Of a stretch of 64,000 nucleotides of DNA, positions 35,575-46,815 are shown in pieces. Source of the DNA: Antedon mediterranea (lineage: Eukaryota > Echinodermata > Crinoidea > Comatulida > Antedonidae); contig NC_092676.1 in the NCBI RefSeq assembly GCF_964355755.1, positions 5,004,288 through 5,068,287 on the forward strand, given 5' to 3'. Made by a program: the position numbers and the translations under genes. A model generated the notes under the pieces. It searched no databases and was not told where the DNA came from. It saw only the letters and a list, made by a program, of their open reading frames with translations. Numbering within the stretch: the stretch's first letter is position 1; each line of letters begins with the position of its first letter.

Positions 35575-35905
35575 TTCAATTACCATAGTTTGTCTTTTAC
35601 ATCTAAGAAAGACAAGCAATTGTTCGTCTATAATAAAAAGACCGTAACAAACTATTATCTGTCTTTCGATGAAAATACAAACCACAGTTTGTCTTGTTTT
35701 TAGAAACTAATACAGGCCAACTCGTACCCACAATTTGGCTAACAGGACTGGCTCGTAATATATAAATAAAATATATTTATAATTATATTTGTCTTTTGAT
35801 GAAAAGACAAACCGGACTATGGTTTGTCTTTTTATCGAAAGACAAGCCATGGTTTGTAAAAAAAAACAAACAATTTGGTTTGTCTTTCGATAAAAAGACC
35901 AAATA
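35575..35905 (+). repeat. Palindrome-rich 'gacaaac/gtttgtc' repeat, copy 1
   Basis: Repeated inverted motifs such as 'aaagacaaaccatggtttg' and a block 'ctaatacaggccaactcgta' are shared, in the same order, with 36180-36560. The two copies flank a Helitron fragment. A third set of related palindromes is inside the TIR element at 41716-41987. Confidence 0.8.
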
Positions 35906-35906
35906 T

Positions 35907-36178
35907 TTGTTTCCGTATTTACAGTATTTTCAAAGTGTTGCAATACTATATCTTATGGTTTTAAGTTTATTCTCCAAGGGCCCATACATTTTCCTACATG
36001 TGTTAAACCATGGAGGTATACCTCAATGGTTAAACCAAATAATTTGGAATGTTCCATTCATCGCAAATCAATACATTTGTATAAACATATATCAAAAACA
36101 ATTATCGTAGGAGGAGATAGGTAAATGCAAAGCATCCTCGTATCATTGTGTGCGGGTATTTTTCAAGATGGACATCCA
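35907..36178 (-). mobile_element. Helitron fragment (related to 1043-3139)
   Basis: The reverse complement matches about 1272-1600 of Helitron copy 1, including 'cctatctcctcctacgataa' and 'ggaatgttcc...' sections, with a small local change near 36000-36040. Neither terminus is present. Confidence 0.75.
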
Positions 36179-36179
36179 A

Positions 36180-36560
36180 TAAAAGACAAACCATAGTTTG
36201 TCTTTTACATCTAAGAAAGACAAACAATTGTTCGTCTATAATAAAAAGACCGTAACAAACTATTATCTGTCTTTTGATAAAAATACAAACCACAGTTTGT
36301 CTTGTTTTTAGAAACTAATACAGGCCAACTCGTACCCACAATTTGGCTAACAGGGCTGGCTCGTAATATATAAATATATATTTATAATTATATTTGTCTT
36401 TCGATGAAAAGACAAACCGGACTATGGTTTGTCTTCTTCTCGAAAGACAAGCCATGGTTTGTAAAAAAAAACGAACAATTTGGTTTTTCTTTCGATAAAA
36501 AGACAGACCATAATTTTGTCATTTACAAACCACAGTTTGTCTTTTTATTATAGACAAACG
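36180..36560 (+). repeat. Palindrome-rich 'gacaaac/gtttgtc' repeat, copy 2
   Basis: Same order of motifs as 35575-35905, including 'ttcgtctataataaaaagac' and 'cacaatttggctaacaggg'. Confidence 0.8.
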
Positions 36561-37500
36561 TCTCCTTTGGGAACGTGAATGCCACCACTCAAGTAACGTA
36601 CTGTACAACAATAATACAACATCACAAATAATAGTACAATAATAATTACCCTCTTGGTAACTAACTGAAAATTCTCGTCACAAATACAAAATCCTATAAT
36701 TGGTTTCCGTCACCTTTCCTCCACTTTTACTCTTCATAAACCAATTTACGTTTTAAAACATATTAAATACTATATAATAATAATTATTATATCTGCAATC
36801 TAAATGTAATATAATTTCTATGAATTGCTGTCAATTGTTGTTTTAAAAAGGGTTTGGTTATTTTTTTATAAAGTTATATGGCCAATAAAAGTACAGTGAA
36901 CATAACGATTTTTCTGTGAAAAGATGGAATATGAAAATTATTAGGGCAATAAACAGATTATAACAACTGTATTTTTTACTCAACGTTTTTAGTTATTTAA
37001 AACTTATTTTATACTTTTTACTTTAAAACAACGGTTCCTGTCTGAAAAGGGAAGTAATTCCAAAAAAAAGCCCAAAACTGGTTGGCATGGCAAAACTCAA
37101 ACCTTCAATAACAAATATTAACAGAAAAGGCAAACAAGTTGAATTCAATATAATAAATATAGTTGAAACAATATTAGTAATCACACGACGTGTATTTCTA
37201 AGTATTGTTATGAATTATGCATATATAATGGATTTGATGCAGCAACGGTCGTTGTACAGGAAGTTCAAAATACGCAAATGGAACGACATTGCTACGTCAG
37301 CCAAACTCACAGTTACCGATCGTTATCAAAGCCACTGTGGCATATGCATAATTGGTAACAATGCACTTAGGCCTACATTATTATTATTTCTCCTGTGTCA
37401 CAACTGTATTAAATCGATATATTATTATTGATTTGATACATTTAATGAATTGTTTTCATGCTTAAGATAAAATAAGAGCTTTTGTTAGCAATTCCTAGAT
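36552..37500 (+). repeat. Duplicated block, copy 2
   Basis: Colinear with 39575-40690 from 'gacaaacgtctcctttggga' through 'ttaatgaattgttttcatgc'. It carries a 114-residue ORF at 37087-37431 (MAKLKPSITNINRKGKQVEF...), also present in copy 3 but not maintained in copy 1. No domain recognised; probably repeat sequence. Confidence 0.8.
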
Positions 37501-37529
37501 GTGTGTACTTTAAATTGTAAATTTTTGAT

Positions 37530-37797
37530 TTGGACTCATTTCAACAAACCCAATTTGTGTTTTGTGTGTAACATTAGGGTTAAGGGATGGGAAAGAGGAT
37601 GGGTACAAAGAAGAACAATTTTTAAATATATTTTTTATCTACTCATTAACGAAATATTTTGTTCATGTTTTATAGGCCTATAAATAATATACCACTTGAT
37701 ACAGTAACACATTTGCCATTTAATACTTTGTTAAAACTGTCACTGTCATAATTGATTGAAATAGTAAAGTACATGTAACGATAAACCACTACAACAA
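37530..37797 (-). mobile_element. Helitron internal fragment
   Basis: The reverse complement matches about 2645-2910 of Helitron copy 1 ('atcgttacatgtactttact', 'ttataggcctataaa', 'cctctttcccatccct'). It abuts the copied SLC46 exon at 37802. Confidence 0.75.
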
Positions 37798-37801
37798 CGT
37801 A

Positions 37802-37901
37802 ATCAATTAGCCACTATATATTGGTTAGAACAGATGGTGTCGTCGGCGTATAAAGCAACATATTCATTTAAGGTGAGTACAGTACTAATTTATCATACTT
37901 G
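37802..37901 (+). repeat. ~100-bp copy of the SLC46 gene first exon and splice donor
   Basis: Matches 43035-43134 with about one difference, including 'agatggtgtcgtcggcgtat' and the donor 'aaggtgagtac'. It ends abruptly at the truncated LTR element on the right and a Helitron fragment on the left. Confidence 0.85.
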
Positions 37902-38195
37902 CACGAACTGCTTTGACATATTATACTGGGGATAGAATTGGATTGGGGGCGCTATTGGATGATGCTTTGAATTAGGTTCGGCTGTTGTCATCGGGGTGGA
38001 AGTTACAGGAACTGGGCATGGTAAAGGACAAAGAGGGACAGGAGAGATCGATTCTGTTAAATTTGGTGGGCAACTAAATGGGTCTTGAGCTGGGTCGGGC
38101 GGTAAAGTGGGGCTTATTGGCTGTAATACGGGCATACTGGGATCGTACTCTGGAATATCTATTAGTGACATACCGTAACTTAATATATGGTCCAC
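37893..38195 (-). pseudogene. Proline-rich gag-like ORF fragment of the LTR element
   Basis: A 100-residue ORF, MDHILSYGMSLIDIPEYDPS followed by a Pro-rich stretch, begins about 350 bp after the primer-binding site. It runs off the truncated element end, with its last residues and stop in flanking host DNA. The position suggests gag; no gag motif is recognised. Confidence 0.4.
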
Positions 38196-39573
38196 AAAAA
38201 ATATAATTTAAAAAAAAAGGGGGAAATGCAGATTTTACAAAAAAACTATTACAACAAAATTATTTTCATAAAATACTGTAAATTATACATTTCACAAAAG
38301 CGAATTTAAAATGATAAATAATCCTGTGAACAATAGACTGCTGATAAACAGTGGTAATGCTTTGATAAAATGTACAGAAACTATTCAGTCGCAATTGAAT
38401 GATAATAAACTATAGAAATTAAATTTAAACAATATAAAAAAAATTAAAAAAAAAACGTGTGATGCTTTGCTGCTGGTGGAATTGAATCCTGACTCCAAAG
38501 TGTCTAAAAAAAATTGCAATTTTTGTATGCCAGGTCCCTTATTGGGCGCCAAAAAGATGTAGCGGGTGTTCACTCTCCTTAGCAAGCGTTTTGCGCAATG
38601 CTAGCACCGCGTGCCACAAATAATACATTTACTCGGACCTGGTCTCTCGAACTTCCGAATGAAGGTTAACCACTCAGCCGGTATATGAGCTACGTCACAC
38701 AGCAGGAAAGCAATACACTAAACACAACAACTAAAATTGTATAACTTTAATTTATTCTGTTAAATAATAATTAAAAGAATACAGTACAATTATGCAAAAA
38801 AAGATAATACTTAATTAAAACCTACACCTAGTCTAACCTAACACTACTCACGTGAGGTAATTTGGGGATGTGCACAAAATGTTTCGATCAAAGTAAATGT
38901 AGTCCAGCAAACGGCGAAACAAAAGAAAATCAAATACGATAACAGGAACAGTCCAATCCAAAATGAGTTGATAAAAAGTTGAAAGTAGTCTTCTTCTTAA
39001 TTGTTGACAATAAGACAGGATCAAATTCTTAAATAATACCTGGTTCTCGGTTTTATGGCCAAATAATTTAAAACAAAAAAAAACAAAGTCTGCAACACAC
39101 TGTTTCGTTCGGATAAATTTCTAAACGATACTTCTTGTGTTCAGTTCTGAGTGTTCCTCAGCTCTCTGTATAACTTGTCGATTCTTGAATCTTCTCTGTT
39201 CTCCTCTCCTTTTCCTGTCTTTCTATCTTATAAGGGGGCTAGACTCCACCCATATAATTCGATTGATTGGACTTGATTGGTGTCACTTCACCTTCACCTC
39301 AGTTAAAGCTAGGGCAAACTGGACCACTGGACAGCAACACTTGTTTACAGCAACGCCATTAGAAATCCCATTAGGGCAGTTATAAATTCCACAATTAGTG
39401 TAATTAGTGAACAGTTGATAGATTATCATATTCTTTCCAGATGTTAGGAATTGGGGGTCCTAACTACAAACTAAGAATTAATTAAGAAAACTTAACATTT
39501 AAGTTATTAAAAAATAAATGGTAAAAGAATTATAAAATTAAATTGAAACAAATCAAAAATGCACACTATTACA
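37902..39573 (-). mobile_element. Truncated LTR retroelement: 5' LTR, primer-binding site, start of internal region
   Basis: Read on the minus strand, a likely LTR runs from 39573 (TGTAATAG...) to 38558 (...GCTACA), about 1.0 kb. Six bases later comes TGGCGCCCAATAAGGGACC at 38551, a Gypsy-type primer-binding site. About 650 bp of leader and gag-like sequence follow before the break at 37902. No pol or second LTR is seen. It interrupts the duplicated block (copy 3 resumes at 39575). Incapable of independent activity. Confidence 0.7.
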
Positions 39574-39574
39574 T

Positions 39575-40690
39575 CGACAAACGTCTCCTTTGGGAACGTG
39601 AATCCCACGACCACACCCAAGTAACGTACTGCACAACAATGCAACATGACAAATAACAATAATATATACCCTGTTGGTAACTAACTGAAAAGGCTCCTCA
39701 CAAATGCAAAATACTATAATTGGTTTCCGTCACCTTTCCTCCACTTTTACTCTTCATAAACATATTTACGTTTTAAAAAATATTAAATACTTAGGAATAA
39801 TTATTATATCTGGCAATCTAAATGTATTATAATTTCTATGAATTGCTGTTGTCAATTGTTTTTAGTCGCGTGGACGCGACTCTATAGTTCACTATGTCGG
39901 TCGGTCGGTCTGTCGGTCCGGTATCACTATGTGGTTTAGCACGCGACTTATGGCTGTTGGCCTTGTTTGTAAAGGGTTTGGTTATTTTTTGTAAAGTGTT
40001 ATGGCCAATAAAAGTACAGTGAACATAATGATTTTTCTGTGCAAAGGTGGAATACGAAAATTATTGGAGCAATAAACAGATTATAACAACTGTATTTTTT
40101 ACTCAACGTTTTTCGTTATTTAAAACTTATTTTATACTTTTTACTTTAAACCAACGTTTCCTGTCTGAAAAGGGAAGTAATTCCAAAAAAAGCCCAAAAC
40201 TGGTTGGCATGGCAAAACTCAAACCTTCAATAACAAATATTAACAAAAAAGGCAAACAAGTTGAATTCAATATAATAAATATAGTTGAAACAATATTAAC
40301 AATCACACGACGTGTATTTCTAAGTATTGTTATGAATTATGCATATATCATAATGGATTTGATGCAGCAACGGTCGTTGTACAGGAAGTTCAAAATACGC
40401 AAGTGGAACGACATTACTAAGTCAGCCAATCAACGACTCACAACAGTTACCGAAGATTCAGCCAATCAAATCTAAGTCGAAGCTTGTTTAATTTTTTAGC
40501 GAAATATGTTACGATCGTTATCAAAGCCACTGTGGCATATGCATAATTGATAACAATGCACTTTGGCCTACATTATTATTATTTCTCCTGTGTCACAACT
40601 GTAATAAATCAACATATTTATTATTATTGATTTGATATATTTAATGAATTGTTTTCATGCTAAAGATAAGAGCTTTTGTTAGCAAAAATT
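39575..40690 (+). repeat. Duplicated block, copy 3
   Basis: Colinear with 36552-37500. Relative to that copy it carries an insertion at about 39861-39970 beginning 'agtcgcgtggacgcgact', a palindromic segment also seen at about 13553. It contains a 142-residue ORF (40047-40475) sharing MAKLKPSITNIN with copy 2. Confidence 0.8.
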
Positions 40691-43030
40691 CCTAGAATAG
40701 TGTACTTTAAATGATATTCTTTTCAATTACATTATTTTCTTAGTCCTTACGAGCTTTCCTTTCTTTTATAGGTGATAATATTCCAGTCCTGTTGGAAATT
40801 AGTTATTATGTACTTGTATAGGTTGTCTTGACATAACATCCGACCCCCCAACCCCTCCGACGCTTGTCTTTGTCTACATAGCGCCCTCATTTATTTGTTT
40901 TGAGTTGCTCTGTCACTTTGCCAAAGTTTAAATGTCGGTGTAGATGATATTCTTAACCTAACTCATTTAATTGTTGTTGAATCATTTTCAACCATGTCAG
41001 TTTGGGTTTTTTGGATTGTCATTCTGCTATAATAAATCATTATTTCTTAATAGAATATCATTAAGAAAACATCATTTAATGAAGACAATCAAAAACAGTC
41101 AAAAAGTCGAGCGGCGTTTTTGGTAAGAAATATTTCTTGTTTATTTTTTTGTTAATGTGTTTGTTTAGTATTTTTTAAGCATTATTTTTGTATTCTTAAT
41201 GTTCATTCAATCTTTTATTTCGGAATCTCTGGTCCATTTCATATATGCAACAACATTCTTAACCTATTATTGAATGTAGCATACCTCAAGAGATCGCAAG
41301 GTACCCTGATTATTTGCACCATAATGTAGCACAATACATATTTACACAATATGTTCTAAATATAACACATTTCAGATCGACAGAACACATACTAAATTTT
41401 CTGACCAATGAGTAATTGGCTCTGATACACTGTATTGCCGCTTTATATCTAACTCATCACCTAGATCTATTTGCCGCCGTATAATGTCACACAACATTAC
41501 ATTGACCTGCTGGGGATTAGAAAAAAAAAATCACTGAAGCCTTGTTGTCTAGGCCTAACTGGTTGATGTTTAAGCCTATCTTTTTATAAGCGAAATATTC
41601 AATGAATAAAGTGAATAACTAGGCCTATTGAAACTAAAAAAAATCACGATCTATTCGAAGATGGTCAGATCTTCACCTTATTATCCATGTTTAGCATTAT
41701 CAGAATTTAGTATGAACTACGGAGCGCCGTCCGACACACTCTGTCCGAAAAACTATTGGTTGTAAGACAAACAAAATGGTTTGTAAAAGACAAATCATTG
41801 ATTGTAAAAATAGTTTGTTTATAAAGACAAACTATATGGTTTGAAAAAGACAAACAATGATTTGTTTTTTACAAACCATTATCTTTTACAAACCATTTTG
41901 TTTGTCTTTTATATTGTCTATATCTACATATGTCTATGTTTTGTATGACAGAATAATTATGTAGTGTGTCGGACGGCGCCCCGTAATTAACAACGCGGAG
42001 CGACACACGTTGTCGAATGATTGCTTCTAATTAAATGAACCATGACGCATTATTCTCGGAACAAATTTTACTTCCTCATTAAAAAGTACAGAACCGTTGA
42101 CTGCGTCAGGTTGGAAAATGTTACGTAGCTGGCCTGGTCTTATTGATATTAAATATGATGAGGCCAAAACAGATGAAAACATGACCTAGTTCTAGTGAAC
42201 CCGAGGTTAGTAGGCCTGTACTTTAGACAAGTCTGTATCCATTTTTTTTATAAATATTTTATTTGTTTTTGTTTCGATTTTTTTCTGAAAATATCCAAAA
42301 TCAAGTAGTATACGTATGAAACGCCATATGTGCCAAAATATTTATCTTTTTACTAATATTAAGACAAAACTCCGTCTGGAACCCAGACTAGCCTGCACCT
42401 GCTAGCCTGTAATGTATATACAAACAATCTGTGTTAATTAACTATTTAAAAGTGCATATAGTTGTCTTGTAGCCTATTTTTTTATCTGAATATTTAGTCT
42501 GCATCTTAGTAGCAATCTACTAGACCAGAGTTTTAAAATTATAAAAAAAATAACTCCAATCATTCATTCTAAAGCTATATGTCTACACTATCAAACTAGT
42601 TTGGTTGTTGGTTGGCGATTGAATAATACATCACACTTTATGCGTTTGCATCGGCTTACAGCTCGACGATATCACACCATCCGTTTTGAACATGTGGGCC
42701 TAGGATTTATATATAAAACATCTGGCCGTTTTGTAGCATTGTTTTTCCTTGCCCATCATGTATTACTGTAAACTACTAGTGTATAGTCAAATGAGATTGA
42801 GGTGGGGTGGGGGTTGGCGTTGGTCGTCGGAAGGCAAATTGAGAATGTGTTGAGACATTCTCGTACCTGATTGGGATTCAAAACATGATATCTCGCATGT
42901 GTGCAAATCTGTATTACTGTATACAGTACTTAAGCAATAAAACACATGTGCAGGTATCACATGTTATTTTATAGGTAGGCATACTCATGTGTCATGGAGG
43001 CTTACAGGTAGGCCGACAAAGCTCGATGCA
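40691..43030. other. Gene-free repeat region upstream of the SLC46 gene
   Basis: It holds a TIR element (41716-41987), a lone MITE arm at about 42571-42600 (aagctatatgtctacactatc), and AT-rich sequence without recognised exons. Confidence 0.5.
41716..41987. mobile_element. MITE with GCGCCGTCCGACACACT ends
   Basis: Left gcgccgtccgacacact and right agtgtgtcggacggcgc are inverted repeats. The interior is a palindromic 'agacaaac...gtttgtct' region like that at 35.6-36.5 kb. No ORF. Confidence 0.75.
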
Positions 43031-43034
43031 TTCC

Positions 43035-43105
43035 ATCAATTAGCCGCTATATATTGGTTAGAACAGATGGTGTCGTCGGCGTATAAAGCAACATATTCAT
43101 TTAAG
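43035..43105 (+). promoter_or_regulatory. Likely 5' untranslated first exon (3' end) of the SLC46 gene
   Basis: The sequence ends in a strong donor (AAG|GTGAGTAC at 43105) and would splice to the acceptor at 43605, 11 bases before the ATG. The transcription start was not identified; the stretch is preserved in a copy at 37802-37901, which supports it as a definable block. Confidence 0.5.
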
Positions 43106-43616
43106 GTGAGTACAGTACTAATTTATCATACTTTCTCGAACGAGATGGGGAGTCACAAAATAAGAAAGACCTTTTGTGGAAGTTTAGAATAATTAGCACG
43201 TAACTAAAGCACGTGCGTACACATTACATACGGTGTTTTGCATCGTAAGTGTGTTACTTTATTGTGAATATTATTATAATTCGTTTATATATAAATGTGG
43301 GAATATCCCGTGTCTTACAGCCTACTGGGCTGACGTACAGGTCAATGGTTATTCGTTTCGTGCTGGCAAGTAAACGGCGCTCATTCGTCTACACTGGGAT
43401 AACCCATACTATTCCGAAAGATGGGTTCTTTAAGGCACATTCGACCTCCAGTCTGTTTATGTTCTTTATAAAGAAGACCTACCACCAGCATATTATGGAC
43501 ATGGTCGAGGAGAGTCTTGAGCCCGGTGCTGATTTCATGCTATGACTTGGCCGGCCTAGCGCTTACGCTAAAACACTATTTGTATTGTCACTTTGTTTCT
43601 TGCAGGAACTTCAATT

Positions 43617-46027
43617 ATGGATACGACAGAAAAAGAACCGCCAATTGTCAGAAGACCTGGTGCCAATCGACCACGTCGTGTCTTTATCGAACCAGCTATG
43701 CTTCTTGTAATGATCGGTGTTGTTGGGCTAACTGCGCCAATCACAATACAGTATGTTAACCATCGAGTACGGCAAAAATACAACCTGACATCGGAGACAA
43801 GCAAATCGAATTGTTTGAACGATTCAGATGATGCCAATGATAGTTCACTACAGGACCAAGTACAACAAGAGGTTACAGCATGGAGCCTAGCATACGGAGC
43901 ATGTGGCGCGTTCCCTTTGCTAATTTCAACAACAATATTCGCCACTATTAGTGATACCATCGGACGGAAAATACCTCTATTATTATCAAATTTTGGAATA
44001 ATTGCCCAATGTCTGATTGTTATAACTGTGGCATATTTGTCCTTGCCTTTGACATATCTGGTGATCGGAAACTTTATCTGTAACTGTTTCGGTGGATACC
44101 AGTTGTTCTTTTCCGTGTCTTTAGCCATTGTGGCTGACACTGCCAAAAAGCGCCAACGCACTATGAAATTTATAAAACTACACACGTTAATAATGTGTGG
44201 CTCTGGCCTTGTACAAGTTGGGGTCGGATACTTGGTCGATGCTACAGGATTTATTCCGCCATATTGTCTTGCAGCTGGCCTCTTTATGATAGTTGTTCCA
44301 TACATAATATTTATTATACCAGAAACGGTCACAACAAAACAATCTATTTGCTTTGGCCTTACCAAGTTCTTTTATTCTGTGAAAATATTGTTTACTTCCA
44401 ACAAATCTCGGAGACGAATTAAGATTATTTTGCTGTTTCTTTGTCATTTTCTTGTGTTTACTACCGTCATATACTTCATGCCTGTCGTGTATTTGAAGGT
44501 GCTTTCAAAACCGTTTTGCTGGAACTCCGTTTTGATTGGCTACTACTCTGCGTCACAGCCGATATTTGCAGGAATTGGTAAGAACTGTGTGCTTGCCCTT
44601 TCAAGGCCATTGTGGGGGACGTTCAGATTTAGTTATTGTTGGTTTCATGAGCCAATTATCGCTAACTTGTGGGTAGGCAACCAATTTAGCCGGCTAAATA
44701 ACTAAGCTAGAACGGGCCATTATGTGCAATTGTATTCATTTAATATGAGTCGAGATATACTTGGATGATAGAAAGATAGTCTAGTTAATTTTACGTGTAA
44801 TTGCCGTATCACGATGCAGCTTGGTGCTCTCGTTACGGAAGTACGTACTGCGAACTATTAACGTAAATATTTTGAACAATCAACAAACCGCTTGTGATTG
44901 GTCAAATTACTTTCCATTCATGAAAGTGGCAGCTAACCCGGATGACAAAACACTACATAGCGATCGAGACATTCACGCAAATAAAACTCTGATTAACAAC
45001 TTTTATCTTCATTAGGTCTGCTTTGTGGTGGTTATATCTTAAAACAGTGCCTAGGAGACTATGGAATGATAATCGTAGGCCTGTTTTCAGGTATCCTGTT
45101 AATGATTGGAGTCGGAATTGCCACAACGACTGAAGAGCTGTTTATTGGTAAGGAAGAGGACAATTATTCTAAAAGGATATCGTAAGCCTATACACTAGAT
45201 ACTACATTATTCCATGCAATTGCGTATCAATGTCTCTAGCCTTTCTCTTATTTAATTCGTAGTGGCTGGAATCGGAGCTCTTCGAAATATTCCGTTTGCT
45301 GTTTTAATGGCATTACTTTCTAAGACGGTTGATGACAAAGAACAAGGTAAGAGTTGATGTATGTTTACGTTTCTAGAGATAGGATTTTGTCTGTTAAAGG
45401 ACTTGGTGTATTTGTACGTTTATATAGATAGGATCCATGACGTAAGCGCACCGCAAGTAATTTGTGGAATTACGACGCGATAGATCACCCGAGCTGTCGC
45501 TTGTGATTGGTCAACTCACTTGCGTTGGCCTACGTCGTTCTGTTGCGTCCAATTCAGCATTTATTTGGAAAAATTTAGCATAATAACACAAAAACATAGG
45601 ATATGCCTTATTTTATAATAGTGTATACGCATGTTAACTATGGTTTTGACATTGTAACGACTTTTCGCCAATATTAACGATGGTCATTTTTGCACGCAGG
45701 TACGTTGTTTGCATTTGTCGGCGCATTGGAAGGCCTGGGATTGTTTCTAGGCCCCATAACCCTTGGTAGTCTGTACAAGATGACTGTTGAGACGTATCCT
45801 GCAACTGTGTTTATCACCATGACTGGGATATTGCTGATAAACATGTGCTTAGTTTGGTAAGTAGGCCTAATTAGCAAGTTGTAGAAAAAGTAATAGGCGT
45901 AAAAGGAAGAAGTTCCAATTTGCTCACTACGTTACTAATTACAATTTTGTTCTTACTCTTAATTAGGCGTATTGAAATATTTAGAATTACGTCATGGATC
46001 ATACTATACACGACTAGATTCGTCTGA
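43617..46027 (+). CDS. SLC46-family proton-coupled transporter
   Basis: Coding exons 43617-44577, 45016-45147, 45263-45346, 45700-45856 and 45967-46027 join in frame to 464 residues, close to human SLC46A1-A3 (about 460). The N-terminus MDTTEKEPPIVRRPG is cytosolic. TM1 covers about 24-46, followed by an extracellular loop with three N-glycosylation sites (NLT 56, NDS 68, NDS 74). After TM2 comes the MFS motif-A-like SDTIGRK (112-118). Large hydrophobic helices continue to the end (WRIEIFRITSWIILYTTRFV). SLC46 members move folates, heme-related compounds or muropeptides with protons, at the plasma membrane or lysosome. Which substrate applies cannot be told. The start follows the acceptor at 43605. 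Reading through the fourth coding donor would give a stop after LVW, so a slightly shorter isoform by intron retention is possible. Confidence 0.88.
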
Positions 46028-46039
46028 TAATACTATTCA

Positions 46040-46245
46040 AGCGGAGGAGGATGATGATGATGAAAACGCTCGTGCAGACGATTCGATGGATCATCAATAA
46101 CTGAGCATACGCGCGGGAAAAGCCTACTTTCTATTGGGCGAATTTATTCGCAAGAAACAATGTTTACTCGCGCTATTATCGAAGCGTTGTTATGCTGTAG
46201 AGTAATTCTAGATTTGCCTAGTGGAAACAGGCTGTATGAATACCT
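46040..46245 (+). repeat. Dispersed repeat, copy 2 (first copy at 9165-9500)
   Basis: Colinear with 9165-9460 ('gatgatgatgaaaacgct', 'gcgctattatcgaagcgtt', 'aaacaggctgtatgaatac') and continuing after the MITE with 'aagtctttaccgtaattgcc'. It begins about 15 bp after the SLC46 stop codon, so it forms the 3' UTR. Confidence 0.8.
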
Positions 46246-46458
46246 GAAGCGTGGTTCCCACTAGAGACGCAATGCAGCGACGTATCGACGCAAAGTACTG
46301 TATTACGCAATCACAAGTGGGAAACGACGGCGCATCAGTGCTGGAAACATCGCAGGTTTGATTTCACGTAGGCGGGGGCAAACACAATTATCGAAAGGGC
46401 ATTTTCTTTCGTTGCGTAGATTGCGTTACGTTGCGTCGCTAGTGGGAACCAAGCTTAA
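46246..46458. mobile_element. MITE with AAGC(G/T)TGGTTCCCACTAG ends
   Basis: The left end gaagcgtggttcccactag and right end ctagtgggaaccaagctt are inverted. About 210 bp, no ORF. It is absent from the sister repeat copy at about 9465. Confidence 0.8.
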
Positions 46459-46609
46459 GTCTTTACCGTAATTGCCAACAGGTAATGAATAGAGGTTATT
46501 TGTCACTATCTTCTTCTTCGTATTTGGAGCCAACTTCAGATGTGAACTCTGTTTTGCTAGCTCTAACAGTATTTGGTTGTGTGAAACTGACTCTCTTATT
46601 TATTTATTA

Positions 46610-46815
46610 TTATTATTATTTATTTTTTTTCCCCTTTCTTTCTCTTTCTTTTCTTTCTTCTTCTCTTCTTCCTCCCTTTTCTCTTTCTTTTTTCTTTCTT
46701 CCTTCTTTCCCTCTTTCTTTTTTCCCTTACTTCTCCTTTCACTTTTCTTTCTCCCTTCACTTTTCTTTCTCCCTTTTTTTTCTTCTTTTTGTTCCTTTCC
46801 CTTTTCTCTTTTTTT
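46610..46815. repeat. Polypyrimidine tract
   Basis: About 200 bp almost entirely C and T on the plus strand (ctttctttctctttcttttc...). This creates long S/F-rich open frames that are not genes. Confidence 0.92.

Noticed and set aside
37087-40475. Shared MAKLKPSITNIN ORF as a host gene pair
   Set aside because: Occurs only in the duplicated block, is disrupted in copy 1, and has no domain or splice support.
43249-43545. 98-codon ORF in the SLC46 5' intron
   Set aside because: No family resemblance and lies between the 5' UTR exon and the coding acceptor.
43568-44365. 265-codon minus-strand ORF
   Set aside because: Antisense shadow of the SLC46 coding exon, which has family motifs, membrane helices and correct splice phases.
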